Assembly: GCA_003996215.1 (NCBI GenBank)
Contig: QJPP01000843.1
Location: forward strand, 186,001 to 250,000
From: Jaltomata sinuosa
Taxonomy: Eukaryota; Streptophyta; Magnoliopsida; Solanales; Solanaceae
Length of the DNA: 64,000 bases
Direction: 5' to 3'
A model generated the notes under the pieces. It made no database searches. It was not told the DNA's origin and saw only the letters and a program-made list of their open reading frames with translations. Below, piece by piece: positions 18,800-31,856 of the stretch (position 1 is the first letter of the stretch; each line of letters starts with the position of its first letter). The position numbers and the translations under genes were made by a program.

Positions 18800-20165
18800 T
18801 GATGAACACTCAAATCGTGCTACACAAAGTTGGAGGTCACGGCGATCGTGCAGCAAAGCAAAATTTATAATTCCCCATGAGTGTCGGGGTCGTACCCAAG
18901 GGACTTGGAGCTAGCTAAATTAAAATTATACAGAATTGAGTTCAAAATGAGAGTAAGTGCTTAAACAAGAAAAGTAAAAGGTTTGGGGAATTGGAATGTT
19001 GTCACTACAATCACAATTCAACTAAAAGCAAATAAACAAAAGCGGGTGAACCAAATAGAGTAGGCGACTAGGGATGTTTATCCAATGGGGCTTTAATAAT
19101 GGGTTATAATGATTATCAATTCACATTTATTCTCGCTTATTGACATAAGTAGCGTTGGTCAAGGGTATTGATTGTTATCTCTAAATCAACAACCATATAT
19201 CCGATGATCTTGGTTAGAGCATTATCAGTTTGATCGACAAACAACCAACTTTAGCTTGGGGAGGTCACACTATCTCTAACTTAGACCCTTAAAAGGGTGA
19301 TTCATTCGATAAGAGCTATTTCTACCCTCAAATCTAGATGGTGTCCCAAGTTCCCACTAGCAATTTCACATCCAAAACCATGAAATCCTCTTTCAAGCAA
19401 TCACATAGTCAAGTAATGAAAATTAATATTTGCAACCACCACTTTTAGGATTAAAACTTGGTAAAACTACTAGACCCATGTCAAATAAGAAATTATAAAT
19501 ATGAATTAACAACACCCACACTCATTTTTCAAGCACCCATCATCAACACACTCCTAGAGAAGAGAAATTAGCCACTCATAGCAAAAGAGAGAGATATACC
19601 AACTGGGTAAGTCAAAATCCTCTTCATTAGAGCTAAATCTCAAGTTCCAAGCTCAATTTGAGTACACAAATATTTAACCAAGAGAATGGATTCAAGCCCT
19701 CTTTTTTTTGGAGAGGAAAAACTTGTTCTCAAGATAAAAAGCTCTATAAAATATTTAGGACTGAAGAAGAATATTTACAAATGAGCCTAAATGATCCTTT
19801 TATAGCTTCCCAAAATGTCACTAAAATTTAGGACAAAATTGCCCCTTCGGGTGGTTGCAGCATGACGTGCAATTTGCACGTCGTGATGTGTGTGTCGCAT
19901 ACCCTCTTAAGTTGGACCAGTGACTTCAGCTGACTTTGGGAGCTTCATGCAAAGGGGGTGTAGTTCGTACTTTGGGATGTGTGCATCATACAACAACCAC
20001 ACCCCATAACAGATGCTTCAGTGGCTTTTGCAACTTCATGTGGAGGAAGTGTGTTTGCACCTCGACTTGTGCGTGTCGCATGGATGCCGCATCTTAGGTG
20101 AGAATCTCCAGCTTTTCGAAACACTTCACACCCCACTCCTTTTGAGCTCTTTTTTGGTCCATTTC
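18800..20165 (-). repeat. A1 3' LTR, first part (split by T1)
   Basis: Aligns to 38669-40035 of the other A1 LTR. Broken at 20165, where T1 entered at the target ATTTC (20161-20165). No gene. Confidence 0.95.
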
Positions 20166-23100
20166 TGTCACGACCCGATTTCTCGGTCATGATGGCACCT
20201 ACAACCCCCGATAGGTGAACCAATCCCCGTAGCCCAGAACAGTTACTAATGGGCTACTATCTAATAAATAAGAGAACAAGACGAATAGAACAGATAAAAG
20301 GACTAAATATATGCATATGCGGAAACTAAAACAAACCCCAAGACCTGGTATAATAGTATAGAGCCCAAACTACATACATGGAGTGCAAATAATCCAAAAC
20401 AATATATACAGATGTCTCTGAATGGTAATAGAGTACATGAAGCAAAAGATAAACTAAAGCTAAGCTCCGATCGCCAAGAGCTCACCCTCAGTCTGAAGTA
20501 GTCCCCCAACAGATCTCCAAGCACGAATCACAGCGATCTAACGGCGATGGCCCACGCTAGGATCTGCACCCAAAGATGCAGGGGGGTAGGGGTGAGCACC
20601 AAATGCGAAGCATAAGGTACCCAGTAGGTATCATAGGCCGACGGGGCACATATAAGATAAAAGCATAGTAATAGACAGAACACAAGCAAGCAGTCACAGA
20701 AATCAACGAAAGGTACACATGAACTAGCCTAGAGGGGAATCAACAGAACCACATGTGAGGCTAGTAAGCATAATATACACACCATAGGCACAGGTGAAAG
20801 TAAGAAACAACGCACCTGGGATCCTTGCAATAACAGTGTATACATAATAACTTTATGAAATAGACGGTATACCGGTAACCTCAAGTGTAAGAAGATGGAA
20901 AGAGTAATGATAGGCATGCTCAGAGACAGGAATCAAACTCAACTAATCATATCAATCTCAAAACCCAGAAACTAATAGTCTAGTAGTAACCAATCTCATA
21001 CTTATCCATAATAGAGAACAATTCTGTAAGTGAATAGCAAAAGTCTACCTACAGTCCCCCGGCCGCCCATACAACCGAGGAACACAAACAAGTGAAAACA
21101 AACCCTCCGGCATCCCATACTACCGGAGCGTACAATCAACAAACAACAAACAAGGGTGGAGCCTCAAACAATGAATGATATGATGCATGAAGATCTCAAG
21201 TGAAATGGTATCTCTGTATGTACCTCCTCCGGCGCCGATCCGGCCCAGCAGGTAGGTTCCATGGAAGGACACTGCCCGTATATCTCTACTCCACCGTATA
21301 CCCCTCCTCCGGCACACGCAGCCCGTAGCCCCTGGCCCGGATGGCAAGGTCCATGAAGGTCCCAGACCCCATACTAAAACTCAGTATCAACACATGTCGT
21401 CCGGAAGCAAGTCCGGGATAAAGATACAGACACAGTCTCGAATATGCATGCCCAGACCCTGTCCAGGACTAAAGTAGTAGGAAAGTATCTCAAAAACCCC
21501 TCCAAGGGTGCCCGGGAATAAACCGGGTCTAAATAGTAAAAAGTCATCTCAGGTGCTCGGTCCGACCGAGGCTAAAACTCATCTCAAGTAGCAAGAAAAC
21601 TCAACTAGCACCCCGGCCCTGCCGAGTCTAGCGTTAATCGTAAAACTGATGATTTAAAACATAATTTTACTTTCTTTTACCCAGGAAATTCACAAGTTAA
21701 ATCAAACCATTTCCAAATTATTTCCATCAAAAATGGCCCCCCCGGGGCCATGCAAGGTTTAGAAAATAATGTCAGTAGGCCCGAAGCCAAAACCATAGTA
21801 AAACATGGATAAAACCTCTTTATATGCATGGAAATGGTATGATCACACACAATAGCTGCCCATCAGCTCACAATCAACCTATCGACCCTGCACAGGACCA
21901 CAGCTACTTAGCAAGCATAACCAACCTAGAAGGATAATTCTATGCCCGGGACTCGCGGACATTCCCAAAATCCCACCTTCTATGTTCCAGAGTCAACAAG
22001 GCCTCACAGGACCACAAGGGTAAATAAAATATATCGGCAAATACTACAAGCAACGGAGGAACAAAAGTAGGCGGACATGAATAAAGCGGTCAAGGTCTGT
22101 GGTACCACCTAATAAACCAACCCAAAGATGCCCATTAATACAATTTTATCCTATATATTCGGAGTCTAGGGAAAATAAACCGTAACCTACCTGTCGTTCG
22201 ATGACAAGCTTGAACCTTTCCGAAAAAGAGCACACTTTGCAATTGACGAAGAGGTACGCGTGTATATATAAATGAGGATTTCAATCCTGCGATGTCTTGC
22301 ACCAAATTATCATCACCATTCCTTGATAAAAGTTTTTGTTACTATACTTTCTTAATACCTTTCACAATATATATACAACAATAAGTTAGGTAGATATGTC
22401 ATAATTGGAATGGCACCACGTAGTTAGTGGATTGTTGGCCACTCCCTCCACCTCCACGTGGAGTGGAGGTGGCAGTAGTAAGAAAATGTCTTGATCCCGT
22501 TATGTATATACTCGGGTATTATATAAGCTCGTGGTAAAATATATATAACTTTTTAAATATACCATAATTCATAGAAAATTATTTCAAATAAAACCTACTA
22601 TATTATAATAATAATTTTCAACATAACTAAATTTACTATCTCCGTTAAAATATTACAATGTATAAAAACCTTATAAAATAAATACATATACAATTATATT
22701 GTAACAAAAATATTTTTCATAAACCTTTAAAATATTTTTAAAAGGTAATAATAATATATAACTTTTTACCACATTCAACTTTAAAATAAAATATTCTCAA
22801 ATATACGCGCGATGCTAATAAAATTCTTAAATTTAAGTTCGCAATTCACCATCGCACGATTTTGATACTCAAGAACTCTCTTGGAATCCTCCCTTATGTT
22901 TTCTCACTGTTTCGGAACTGAAATGGCATTTTAAAACGTGAAGTTGAGGCTTAAATGGAGTTTGACCCGACCCGGTTCACGACCCGGTTCGCAACCCGTT
23001 TCTGCCAGACAGTCCGCGGTAAAACAGTCATAACTTTTTACTCAGAGATCAGTTCGACGTGAGGTTTTGTGCGTTGGAAACTAGACTCGTAGACCTTCGA

Positions 23101-23366
23101 TTTTGTATTTTAGGGGACTTATAACTCTTTATATATAGAGAGAAAAGCTCCAAGATATTTTACCCAAAGTTCAGAAAATTTATTAAAGAACTTACGATAA
23201 CTTTTGCCGACATGCTTTACTTTAAAACTTATAATGCGACCAAACAAATGCACCCGACACCGAAATACCGGTCCTGACGAGCCTTAAGTGACTTAGGGCC
23301 ACGACAAACAAGCTCCAACGGTTAAAGGAAAACGTATACGTGGAAATAACCGGAAGGGTCATTACA
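20166..23366 (-). repeat. T1 3' LTR (in element polarity)
   Basis: 3201 bp, near-identical to 28507-31706. Contains no gene; short frames at 20303-20524, 20729-20917 and 21120-21347 have matching copies in the other LTR and no coding features. Confidence 0.95.
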
Positions 23367-23427
23367 TCATCTACTACTAAAAAGGACTTTCATCCTCGAA
23401 TGTCAAGGTCAAGGGGGTACCTGAAGG

Positions 23428-24808
23428 CTAAAATAGCTGCGGATACTGATCCCGCATATCTCTCTCGGTCTCCCAGGTAGCCTCCTCGACTGGACGGTGC
23501 CTCTACTGAACCTTAACAACCGGGATCTCTCGAGACCTCAATCTTTTGACATCTCTGGCCAAAATAGCTGCCGGCTCCTCAACAAAGGGTAAACCCTCAC
23601 CCAACTGAACTGAATCCCACTGCAACACATGAGACTCATATGGGACATACCGACGCAACATCGAAACATGAAATACAGGATGTATAGCTGAAAACATCGG
23701 AGGCAAGCCTAGCTGATAGGCAACGCTACAAACCCTCTGAAGAATCTCAAACGGCCCAATGTACCTGGGGCTAAGCTTGCCCCGCCTACCAAATCTCATC
23801 ACGCCCTTCATGGGCGCAACACGGAGAAACACCCAGTCACCGACACTAAACTCCAAGGCACGAAGCCTACGATCGGCATAACACTTCTGCCTGCTCTGAG
23901 CTGCCCGAAGTCTGGCCTGAATCACTCGGACTCGGTCTAAGGAATCTCAAAGCAAATCTGTGCTCTGTGGCCCAGCACTAAAACCATCAAACCAACCTAC
24001 CGGTGATCTGCAACGCCTGCCATACAAAGCCTCAAAAGGTGCCATGCCGATACTCAAATGGAAGCTGTTATTATAAGCAAACTCTGCCAAGTGAACAAAC
24101 TGATCCCAAGAACCTCCAAAGTCAAGAACACAGGCCCGAAGCATGTCCTCCAGAATTTGAATGGTCCTCTCGGACTGGCCATCTGTCTGGGGGTGGAAAG
24201 TGGTACTAAGATGAACCTCTGTACCCAAATATCGCTTAATAGCCCTCCAGGACTGAGATGTGAACTGAGTGCATGGTCTGAAATGATAGAATCTGGGACC
24301 CCGTGCAACCGAACAATCTCATGAAGGTAGATCTGAGCTAACCTCTCTGCGCCATAAGAAGTCTGAACCGGCAAGAAATGTGCTGACTTAGTCAGCCTAT
24401 CAACAATCACCCGTATGGAATCAAACCCATGAGAAGTACGAGGCAACCCAACAACAAAGTCCATAGTAATCCCTTCCCACTTCCACTCAGGAATGGGAAG
24501 TCGCTGCATCAAACCACCGATCTCATGTGCTCGAACTTAACCTGCTAATAGTTCAAGCACCGAGATACAAACTCTGCTATATCCCGCTTCATACCACTCC
24601 ACCAATAAAGCTGTCTCAAGTCCCTATACATCTTTGTTGTGCCTGGGTGAATGGAGTATCTAGTACAATGTGCCTCATAAAGTATCAACTGAATCAAATC
24701 ACTAATCCTCGGAATACAAAGGCGACTATCAAACCTCAAAACCTCATCTGAATCTAGAGTAGCCCGACTGGTCTCACCCTGAACAACCCAATCACGAAGG
24801 TCACACAA
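23428..24808 (-). pseudogene. T1 integrase and chromodomain-like tail, broken
   Basis: Integrase joins element DNA to the host genome. Zinc-binding HHCC area ends near 24545 (YSIHPGTTKMYRDLRQLYWW, CLNY). The catalytic core begins at about 24512 (WKWEGITMDFVVGLP, then VDRLTKSAHFLP); a frameshift near 24250 follows IISD, after which HPQTDGQSERTIQ and EFAYNNS continue in another frame. GPY/F-type segment SPRYIGPFEIL lies near 23750. The C-terminus, EEATWETERDMRDQYP, is the chromodomain-like end typical of chromoviruses, thought to steer integration to heterochromatin; a stop at about 23512 separates it. Further stops occur near 23945. Confidence 0.88.
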
Positions 24809-24817
24809 CTGTTGATC

Positions 24818-26598
24818 CTAAAACTGACGGCTCTGAATCTGATCAATCAAAGTAGAACGAACCTCAATACTGGCGAGAACTCTGCTAGCATCCGACAAGT
24901 CAAGCCTAACCAGACGGTTAGCCAAGGACTGGATGTACAAGGCCAACGGTCGCTTTGAAACTGAAAGAGAAGATAGGCTACCCATACTCACTGTCTTCCG
25001 ACTCAAGGCATCCGCTACCACGTTTGCCTTGCCCGGATGATATAGAATAGTGAAGTCATAGTCCTTCAGTAACTCGACCCATCCCCTCTGTCTGGAGTTC
25101 AACTCCCGCTGACTCGTGATATACTGAAGACTACGGTGATCGGTGAAGATCTCACAGTGAACTCCATATAGGTAATGCCTCCAGATCTTGAGCGCAAAAA
25201 CTACCGCCGCCAACTCTAAGTCATGAGTGGGGTAGTTGCGCTCGTGAACCTTCAGCTGCCTCGATGCATATGCTATTACTCAACCCTGCTGCATCAACAC
25301 ACAACCAAGACCAACCCCAGAAGCATCACAATACACGGAGAAGCTTTGTCCCTAAATCGGCAAAGTCAAAACTGGAGCTGAAGTCAATAAGGCCTTAAGC
25401 CTCTAGAAGCTATCCTCACACTGATCCGTCCACTGAAATGGGATAACCTTCCTAGTCAGCATAGTCAAGGGTGCTGCTATGGAAGAAAATCCCTCAACGA
25501 ACCGTCTGTAGTAACCTGCTAACCCAATAAAGCTGCGAACCTCAGTAACAGTAGTAGGTCTAGGCCACTCACAAACCACTGAAATCTTTCCCGGATCAAC
25601 CCTAATCCCATCCTAAGACACCACGTGCCCTAGGAATGCAACTGACTCAAGCCAAAACTCACACTTTGAGAACTTGGCATAAAGCCGATGATCTCTCAAA
25701 GCCTGGAGTATAACCCTCAAGTGTTGCTCATGCTCATCTCTAGTACGCGAGTATACCAAGATGTCGTCTATAAAAACTATCACAAATAAGTCCAAATACG
25801 GGCCAAGAACCCTGTGCATCAAGTTCATAAAGGCTGCGGGGGCATTAGTCAACCCAAAAGACATCACCAGGAACTCATAATGGCCATAACATGTCCTGAA
25901 TGCTGTCTTGGGGATGTCCTCCACCCTAATCCTAAACTGATGGTAGCCGGACCTCAAATCAATCTTCGAAAACACGACCGAACCCTGAAGATGGTCAAAC
26001 AAATCATCAATCCTCGGCATCGGATACCTATTCCTCACTGTCACCCTATTCAGCTTCCGAAAATCAATACACATGCGCATCGACCCATCCTTCTTCTTCA
26101 TGAAGAGAACAGGAGCACCCCAAGGTGACACACAAGGTCTAATAAACCCCTTAGCTAACAGATCCTGGAGCTTCTCCTTAAGCTCCCTCAACTCAGCAGG
26201 AGCCATACGGTAAGGAGAAATAGAAATGGGCCCGGTGCCCGGCTCTAGCTCAAAAGCGAAATCAATATCTCTCTCAGATGGAAGGCCTGTCAGGTCGGTA
26301 GGAAACACATCGATGAAGTCTCTAACCACAGAAATGGACTCAGGAGAAGTAGGGTCAGCACTAACATCTCGGACATATGCTAGCTAAGCTAACACCCACG
26401 GGAAATCAACTTCCTAGCTCGAAGACAAGAGATGATCCCAGATGGTGCATGGCTAACAGAACCCTGCCATACAACCGGGGATACACCGGGCACAGCTATG
26501 CTAATGGTCTTGGCATAAGAATCCAAAACCACATGGTGAGGGGATAACCAGTCCATGCCCAGTATCACATCAAAATCTAGCAAATCAAGAATCATCAA
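24818..26598 (-). pseudogene. T1 protease end, reverse transcriptase and RNase H, broken
   Basis: Begins with the protease C-terminal motif VILGMDWL (about 26550). RT is open at 26329-25613: MCIDFRKLNRVT, YPMPRIDDLFDHL, FSKIDLRSGYHQ, GLTNAPAAFM and the catalytic FIDDILVYS (about 25760) are all present. A stop at 25611-25613 precedes the thumb/RNase H part, where DASGVGLGCVLMQQG and ALKIWRHYLYG, then TDHRSLQYI and ADALSRK are readable with further in-frame stops. Reading frame is otherwise maintained over long stretches. Confidence 0.9.
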
Positions 26599-26604
26599 AT
26601 CACC

Positions 26605-28195
26605 CTAAGTCTCTGAATCACCAATAGATAGCATACAAGATCTCAAAATCCGATCCACTACTAAAGAATCTCCTACTGGGGTCAAAACAGAAACAGGAAC
26701 AGATAATGGCTCACTAGCCAACCCCAAACAAGGCACAAAGTAGGCAGATACATATGAACAAGTGGATCTAGGATCAGATAAAGCCATAGCAGACTGATGG
26801 CACACAGAAATCGTACCTATAATCACAACATCTGAGGCCTCTGCCTCTGGTCTCCTAGGGACTGCATAAAACTGAAGACGACCTCCACCTGCCCGACCGC
26901 CATCCCTACCACCTGCTCTGCAGCGTGGAGCACCACCTCTACTCTGACAACCACCCCCTTGAGCTGGGGGGTGAACTACTGTTAAAGGCTCGGCCAACTG
27001 AATTGTACCCTGCTGAGGGCAATCTCTAGCAAAATGACCAATCACACCACAAGTAAAACAAGCCCCTGACGGCCTACTCGGTCGAGATGAACCAGCAGAT
27101 ACCGCATAACCACCATGACCTGATGCCCCCGAAACTGTACCCCTCGAAGACTGGCCGCCATAGCCCTGATGGCTGCTCTTACCCTGCTTGAACTGGGTAC
27201 TGCCAAAAGTCTGAAGGGAAGCCTGAACCGGTCGGCTGGACTGACCCTGGTGCTGCTGTGGCTGATAACCCCGGCTCCACTGGCTAGGACATCTACCGCC
27301 ATAGCTGGAACCACTGTAGACACCCTGATGCCGAGGCCTCTTATCTCTGGACCCCTGATCGTGTCGCTGTAAGTCCTCCACAGTGCGGGCATAGTCTACG
27401 ATAGCCTGAAATGACCGACCACTGGCGACCAATATCTCAGCGGGCTGCCTGATCTCTGGCCTCAAACCTCATACAAATTTGCGAATCCTATCTGCCTCGT
27501 TAGGAATGATCATAGCTCCGAACGGTGCTAGCTGATCAAAACGGGTCTCATACTCTGGGATAGTCGTAGACCCCTGCACAAGGTGAGTAAACTGCTCCCT
27601 GTGACGCTCTCGATCACTCTGGGGTAGGAACTTGGCCATAAAGGCCTCATAAAACTCAGGCCAGGTCAAAGGAGGTGACGACGGTGGTCTACAAGCAACC
27701 TGGGCCCTCCACCATAACTTCGCTGGGCCCTCCAATTGATAGGTAGTATAACCAACCCCGTGAGTCTCCAACAAACCCAAATGATGTAACATCTCCTCAC
27801 AGGTAGTAATAAAGTCATGTGGATCCTGTCCAGAAGTACCAGCAAACCTCGGAGGTGCTAACCTCAAAAACCTACCCAACGCCTTCTGCTCTGACTCTGT
27901 CATAACTGGGCGAGGAGCAAGAGGCTGTGCAACAGATGGAACCGGAATGACCTCCGCACGGGGAGCCATAGTAGCCGGTTGCGCTCCTGAGCTTTGTGCA
28001 TCCAGGGCTGCCCCCTGAGCAGATGTCTGCGCTACCTCAGAAGGTGACTCTCCAATCACACCCAAAATCTGTAATAGTAATCCCCGAATATCTGGAGACT
28101 GAGCTGCGGCTGGAGCTGGCACAGAAATGGGCACTGGAGCTGGTACTGGAGCTAGCACTGGAGCTGGCGCTGGAGCTGGCGCTGGAGCTGGCGCT

Positions 28196-28240
<45 letters not shown>

Positions 28241-28293
28241 TCTGGAGCGGGAGGCTCATCTCCGCGTGATGCCGATGATCTCGTACGAACCAT
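26605..28293 (-). pseudogene. T1 Gag and protease N-terminus, in-frame stops
   Basis: Gag packages element RNA. Start is the ATG of MVRTRSSASRGDEPP at 28293. A long Pro/Ala repeat follows (about residues 15-55), then the capsid region with RFLRLAPPRFAGTSGQDPHD and LEGPAKLWWRAQV. One TGA at 27469-27471 breaks the frame after RKFV; it continues in the same frame through a CCHC knuckle, CFTCGVIGHFARDC (near 27060). The protease site reads LSDPRSTCSYVS, so the usual DSG triad is lost. The segment ends in a TAG at 26605, in the position of a conserved Trp. Confidence 0.9.
28135..28255 (-). repeat. (Pro-Ala)n coding repeat in T1 Gag
   Basis: About twenty near-perfect GGAGCTGGTGCT-type units on the plus strand, encoding alternating Pro and Ala on -. 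Probably expanded by slippage; such expansions are common at the N-terminus of Tekay-lineage Gag. Confidence 0.85.
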
Positions 28294-28490
28294 CTGAGGA
28301 AGAATAAAGTAGAACAAATGAGATTTCCAGAAACTTCAAGGGTTGTACGCACGACACAGAAGCAATGAGAGAGTCAGATTTCCTAAAATTTCACTGTAGC
28401 CTCCCAAAGATTGAGTACAGACGTCTCAGCCCTGATCCGCAGGACTCTACTAGACATTGGCTCCTATACCGATGACACCGGTGAACCTAA

Positions 28491-28503
28491 AGCTCTGATA
28501 CGA
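28491..28503 (-). promoter_or_regulatory. T1 primer binding site (tRNA-Met type)
   Basis: On - the sequence directly after the 5' LTR reads TCGTATCAGAGCT, matching TGGTATCAGAGC with one mismatch. It lies three bases from the LTR end, the expected location. Confidence 0.85.
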
Positions 28504-28506
28504 AGT

Positions 28507-31500
28507 TGTTAAGACCCGATTTCTCGGTCATGATGGCACCTACAACCCCCGGTAGGTGAACCATTCCCCGTAGCCCAGAACAGTTAGTAATGGGCTACTA
28601 TCTAACAAATAAGAGAACAAGACGAATAGAATACATAAAAGGACTATAAATATATACATATGCGGAAACTAAAACAAACCCCAAGACCTGGTATCATAGT
28701 ATAGAGCCCAAACTACATACATGGAGTGAAAATAATCCAAAACAATATATACAGATGTCTCTGAATAGTAATAGAGTACATGAAGCAAAAGATAAACTAA
28801 AGCTAAGCTCCGATCGCCAAGAGCTCACCCTCAGTCTGAAGTAGTCCCCAACAGATCTCCAAGCACGAATCACAACGATCTAACGGCGATGGCCCACGCT
28901 AGGATCTGCACCCAAAGATGCATGGGGTAGGGGTGAGCACCAAATGCGAAGCATAAGGTACCCAGTAGGTATCATAGGCCGACTGGGCACATATAAGATA
29001 AAAGTGTAGTAATAGACAGATTAGAAGCAATCAGTCACAGAAATCAACGAAAGGTACACAGGAACTAGCCCAGAGGGAAATCAACAGAACCACATGTGAG
29101 GCTAGTAAGCAGAATATACACACCATAGGCACAGGTGAAAGTAAGAAACAACGCACCTGGGGTCCTTGCAATAACAGTGTATACATAATAACTTTACGAA
29201 ATGGACGGTATACCGGTAACCTCAAGTGTAAGAAGAGGGAAAGAGTAATGATAGGCATGCTCAGAGACATGAATCAAACTCAACTAATCATATCAATCTC
29301 AAAACCCAGAAACTAATAGTCTAGTAGTAACCAATCTCATACTTATCCATAATAGAGAACAATTTTGTAAGTGAATAGCAAAAGTCTACCTACAGTCCCT
29401 CAGCCGCCCATACAACCGAGGAACACAAACAAGTGAAAACAAACCCTTCGGCATCCCATACTACCGGAGCGTACAATCAACAAACAACAAACAAGGGTGG
29501 AGCCTCAAACAATGAACGATATGATGCATGAAGATCTCAAGTGAAATGGTATCTCTGTATGTACCTCCTCCGGCGCCGATCCGGCTCAGCAGGTAGGTTC
29601 CATGGAAGGACACTGCCCGTATACCTCTACTCCACTGTATACCCCTCCTCCGGCACACGCAGCCCATAGCCCCTGGCCTGGATGGCAAGGTCCATGGAGG
29701 TCCCAGACACCATACTAAAACTCAGTATCAACACATGTCGTCCGGAAGCAAGTCCGGGATCAAGATAGAGACCCAGTCTAGAATATGCATGCCCAGACCC
29801 TGTCCAGGACTAAAGTAGTAGGAAAGTATCTCAAAAACCCCTCCAAGGGTGCCCGGGAATAACCGGGTATAAACAGTAAAAAGTCATCTCAGGTGCTCGG
29901 TCCGACCGAGGCTAAAAATCATCTCAAGTAGCAAGAAAACTCAACTAGCACCCCGGCCCTGCCGAGTCTAGCGTTAATCGTAAAACTGATGATTTAAAAC
30001 ATAATTTTACTTTCTTTTACCCAGGAAATTCACAAGTTAAATCAAACCATTTCCAAATTATTTCCATCAAAAGCGGGCCCTCCGGGCCATGCAAGGTTTA
30101 GAAAATAGTGTCAGTAGGCCCAAAGCCAAAACCATAGTAAAACATGGATAAAACCTCTTTATATGCATGAAAATGGTATGATCACACACAATAGCTGCCC
30201 AGCAGCTCACAATCAACCTATCGACCCTGCACAGGCCCACAGTTACTCAGCAAGCATAACCGGCCTAGAAGGATAATTTTATGCCTGGGACTCGCGGACA
30301 TTCCCAAAATCCCACCTTCTATGTTCCAGAGTCAACAAGGCCTCACAGGACCACAAGGGTAAATAAAATATATCGGCAAATACTACAAGCAACGGAGGAA
30401 CAAAAGTAGGCGGACATGAATAAAGCGGTCAAGGTCTGTGGTACCAACCTAATAAACCAACCCAAAGATGCCCATTAATACAATTTTATCCTATATATGC
30501 GGAGTCTAGGGAAAATAAACCATAACCTACCTGTCGTCCGATGACAAGCTTGAACCTTTCCGAAAAAGAGCACACTTTGCAATTGACGAAGAGGTACGCG
30601 TGTATATATAAATGAGGATTTCAATCTTGCGATGTCTTGCACCAAATTATCATCACCATTCCTTGATAAAAGTTTTTGTTACTATACTTTCTTTATACCT
30701 TTCACAATATATATACAACAATAAGTTAGGTAGATATGTCATAATTGGAATGACACCACGTAGTTAGTGGATTGTTGGCCACTCCCTCCACCTCCACGTG
30801 GAGTGGAGGTGGCAGTAGTAAGAAAATGTCTTGATCCCGTTATGTATATACTCGGGTATTATATAATCTCGTGGTAAAATATATATAACTTTTTAAATAT
30901 ACCATAATTCATAGAAAATTATTTCAAATAAAACCTACTATATTATAATAATAATTTTCAACATAACTAAATTTACTATCTCCGTTAAAATATTACAATG
31001 TATAAAAACCTTATAAAATAAATACATATACAATTATATTGTAACAAAAATATTTTCCATAAACCTTTAAAATATTTTAAAAAGGTAATAATAATATATA
31101 ACTTTTTACCACATTCAACTTTAAAATAAAATATTCTCAAATGTACGCGCGATGCTAATAAAATTCTTAAATTTAAGTTCGCAATTCACCATCGCACGAT
31201 TTTGATACTCAAGAACTCTCTCGGAATCCTTCCTTATGTTTTCTCACTGTTTCGGAACTGAAATGGCGTTTTAAAACGTGAAGTTGAGGCTTAAATCGAG
31301 TTTGACCCGACCAGGTTCGCGACCCGGTTCGCAACCCGTTTCTGCCAGACAGTCCGCGGTAAAACAGTCATAACTTTTTACTCAGAGATCAGTTGGATGT
31401 GAGATTTTGTGCGTTGGAAACTAGACTCGTAAACCTTCAATTTGGTATTTCGGGGGACTTCTAACTCTTTATGTATAGAGAGAAAAGCTCCAAGACATTT

Positions 31501-31706
31501 TACCCAAAGTTCAGAAAATTTATTAAAGAACTTACGATAACTTTTGCCGAAATGCTTGACTTTAAAACTTATAATGCGACCAAACAAATGGACCCGACAC
31601 CGAAATACCGGTTCTGACGAGCCTTAAGTGACTTGGGGCCATGACAAACAAGCTCTAACAGTTCAAGGAAAACGTATACGTGGAAATAACCGGAAGGGTC
31701 ATTACA
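28507..31706 (-). repeat. T1 5' LTR (in element polarity)
   Basis: 3200 bp, matching 20166-23366. It contains the presumed promoter of T1. The first bases read TGTTAAGACC against TGTCACGACC in the partner, a change at the terminus that is consistent with cytosine loss. Confidence 0.95.
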
Positions 31707-31844
31707 ATTTCCTTGTTTCTCATCATTTATCAAAAGTACCTGCATAGACATCAATAAAGGCCATAAGAACCTCTAAATTTATTCAAAACATAGTAATAAT
31801 TCATGGATTTAGGATCAATAAGTTGGTAGATTACCGACTTATCA
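31707..31844 (-). repeat. A1 3' LTR, second part
   Basis: Starts with the duplicated target ATTTC (31707-31711) and continues to CTTATCA at 31844, aligning to about 40031-40168. Confidence 0.95.
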
Positions 31845-31856
31845 AACCCCCAAACT
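31845..31856 (-). promoter_or_regulatory. A1 polypurine tract
   Basis: On - the bases before the 3' LTR read AGTTTGGGGGTT followed directly by the LTR start TGATAAGTCGG. This is the primer for plus-strand DNA synthesis. Confidence 0.85.

Larger units (their letters stand above)
20166..31706 (-). mobile_element. Tekay-type chromovirus LTR retrotransposon T1, nested in the A1 LTR
   Basis: Two LTRs of about 3.2 kb (20166-23366 and 28507-31706) start TGTCACGACC or TGTTAAGACC and end GGTCATTACA. Target duplication ATTTC at 20161-20165 and 31707-31711; the other A1 LTR (near 40030) shows the uninterrupted form. Coding is on -: Gag with CCHC knuckle, protease, RT, RNase H, integrase and a chromodomain-like tail, the Tekay/Del lineage. 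A tRNA-Met-type primer site adjoins the right LTR. The LTRs are very similar by eye, so insertion is relatively recent. All main domains carry stops or a frameshift. Confidence 0.95.

Noticed and set aside
24003..24324. Plus-strand frames over the T1 integrase
   Set aside because: Shadows of the decayed integrase on the minus strand.
28507..31706. Segmental duplication of 3.2 kb (20166-23366 versus 28507-31706)
   Set aside because: Termini TG...CA, primer site and TSD show these are the two LTRs of T1.
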